From: Zea mays
Lineage: Eukaryota > Streptophyta > Magnoliopsida > Poales > Poaceae
Direction of reading: 5' to 3'
DNA length: 64,000 nucleotides
Assembly: GCF_902167145.1 (NCBI RefSeq)
Contig: NC_050102.1
Span: 6,324,850 to 6,388,849 of the forward strand
This document shows, piece by piece, positions 62,778 through 64,000 of the stretch; position 1 is the first letter of the stretch; each line of letters starts with the position of its first letter. The notes below the pieces were generated by a model. The model was not told where the DNA came from, ran no database searches, and saw nothing but the letters and a program-made list of their open reading frames with translations. The translations under genes and the position numbers were made by a program.

Positions 62778-64000
62778 TGAAAGTGCATTCATCCCTTTTG
62801 TGAGTTTTGGTGATTTGGATAACAACACATTTAAAGGTCTAACAGGTTTGCTAAGTGTTGAACAGGAAATTCAGTATGATGAACATACTTGAATAGTGTA
62901 TAATGATCAGTGAACAAGGTTCAACACAAGGTCAAATAACCAGTGAGACAATGCAAATGGATATAACATGGTCTCTATATTGGTTTGAATATATGGACAA
63001 GTCCTGAGAAATCACTATGCATAAATATAATCATAATAGAGGTTGAAGTGATTAAGAGGATTGGTCAAGCCAAGGTGAATAAGATATGAGTAATCGTGAA
63101 TTGGCTTGACCATATTACTATTAGTCCATATATGAATATATGAGAATCAAACTAGAGCTTGATTGATCTTAGCAGTTATATCTAGATGACATTCAAGCAA
63201 GGTTCACAATATTGAAGAAATGATTCTCTCAATGGATGCTCAATAGGATGTGACTCAAGAATGGCTTGATAGGGTGAAGATAGCAAGGAAAGGGCTTCGA
63301 GGAACTAAGCGAAGGTGAAGGCCAAGCGATGGCTTGTAGACCGAGGTACCATGGCTAAGGTGAAGAAGAGAGTACTTGCACTAAGTCGATGAACTAATCA
63401 GCTATGAAGAGTTACAACATGTTGATGCATCATAAGGTGACTTAAAGCCATGATTTGAACTCATATATGGTGAAATGGCACAAGTCACAGGCTCGATTTG
63501 TGTTTGCTTCAAAAGGTGAGACAAAGATGTTTGTGATCCTTATGAAGCAACATCATGGAGAAATCACACTTGAGACACCAATGACTCAAGGAGTTTACTT
63601 AATTATATTTTATTTGACTTGAGTATAGGAATCGTCGTACTATTAAGGGGGATCCATAAAGAAGGTTGGTGTTGGTACTAAAGCTCAAAATCCTTGATAT
63701 AAAACTTCCATTTTACCCTTGTTAATCCTTAGTGAAAGTATGTAGTACAACCTTTTTAAGTCTATCTTGGCCAAAATTGCTTTTTGGAAAAAACAGGTTC
63801 AACCGGTTTTAAAACAGGTTCAACCGGTTTTTGCACTGTTCACCTTTTTGGAAAATACTGGTTCAGCCGGACACTCAACCGGACACTCAACCGTTTTCTG
63901 TCTGGTGGAAACAGGTTCAACCGGTTTTAAAACAGGTTCAACCGGTTTTTGCACTGTTCACTTTTTTCTGTCAGTCTGCTGTGTCAGCCAAAAAGCTGTG
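62778..64000 (+). repeat. 3' LTR of element C, cut by window edge
   Basis: Matches 44680 onward. The GGTTCAACCGGTTTT motif region (63795-63960) is longer than in the 5' LTR through extra TTAAAACAGGTTCAACCGGT and GGACACTCAACC units. Confidence 0.92.

Larger units (their letters stand above)
44680..64000 (+). mobile_element. Copia-type element C (SIRE-like, pol-less), interrupted by B, runs off window
   Basis: 5' LTR 44680-46696 (2017 bp), PBS, a shortened gag, about 5 kb of non-coding and duplicated sequence, then element B. After B come about 100 bp, a polypurine tract and the 3' LTR from 62778 to beyond the window. No integrase, RT or RNase H is visible anywhere in it; only a protease remnant is present. 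It looks like a non-autonomous partner of an autonomous SIRE-type element. About 11 substitutions in the first ~1.1 kb of its LTRs make it older than B. Confidence 0.88.

Overview
The window looks like a maize (Zea mays) or very close relative nuclear segment. About 84% is nested LTR retrotransposons of types that dominate the maize genome. These are SIRE/Maximus-lineage Copia elements resembling Opie/Ji, a Tat-lineage Gypsy element resembling Huck, and Tekay/Prem1-type chromoviruses. Between them lies one small gene island. Family names are from memory of LTR ends and protein motifs and were not searched.

Layout. 1-8291: left retrotransposon block, with a minus-strand Huck-like 5' LTR running off the left edge, the 3' part of a SIRE-like element (D), and a truncated chromovirus end (polyprotein tail plus 3.7 kb 3' LTR) that splits D's 3' LTR. 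8292-18233: gene island with three intact genes, a probable solo LTR, and several MITEs. The genes are a FAD/DAO-type oxidoreductase (+), a chloroplast-type two-RRM ribonucleoprotein (-, four exons) and a GCK-domain protein (+). The last two are head to head across about 420 bp. 18234-64000: right retrotransposon block. A Tekay-like 5' LTR starts at 18234 and is interrupted by a 13.8 kb Huck-like element (20887-44192, TSD GTTGG). That element is itself interrupted inside its RNase H by Copia element A (27019-36521, TSD GGAAG). The Tekay LTR resumes and ends at 44672, and seven bases later Copia element C is inserted, apparently in the primer-binding site. C is a 2 kb-LTR element without a usable pol and runs past the right edge. 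It is interrupted by the intact Copia element B (53380-62673, TSD CATAT).

By-eye LTR divergence follows the nesting: C about 1.0% and B about 0.65%; Huck about 0.75% and A about 0.3%. Element B has open gag and pol frames and could be autonomous. A has one nonsense codon in pol, and Huck has three.

The most unusual signals are in element C and in the SIRE-type LTRs. C carries a degenerate tandem duplication with four related hairpins whose loops are conserved while their stems change. A, B and C share a splice-acceptor-like site at the gag/pol boundary. TATA boxes sit in the loops of palindromes whose arms differ between families, and each LTR family has its own array of short palindromes.
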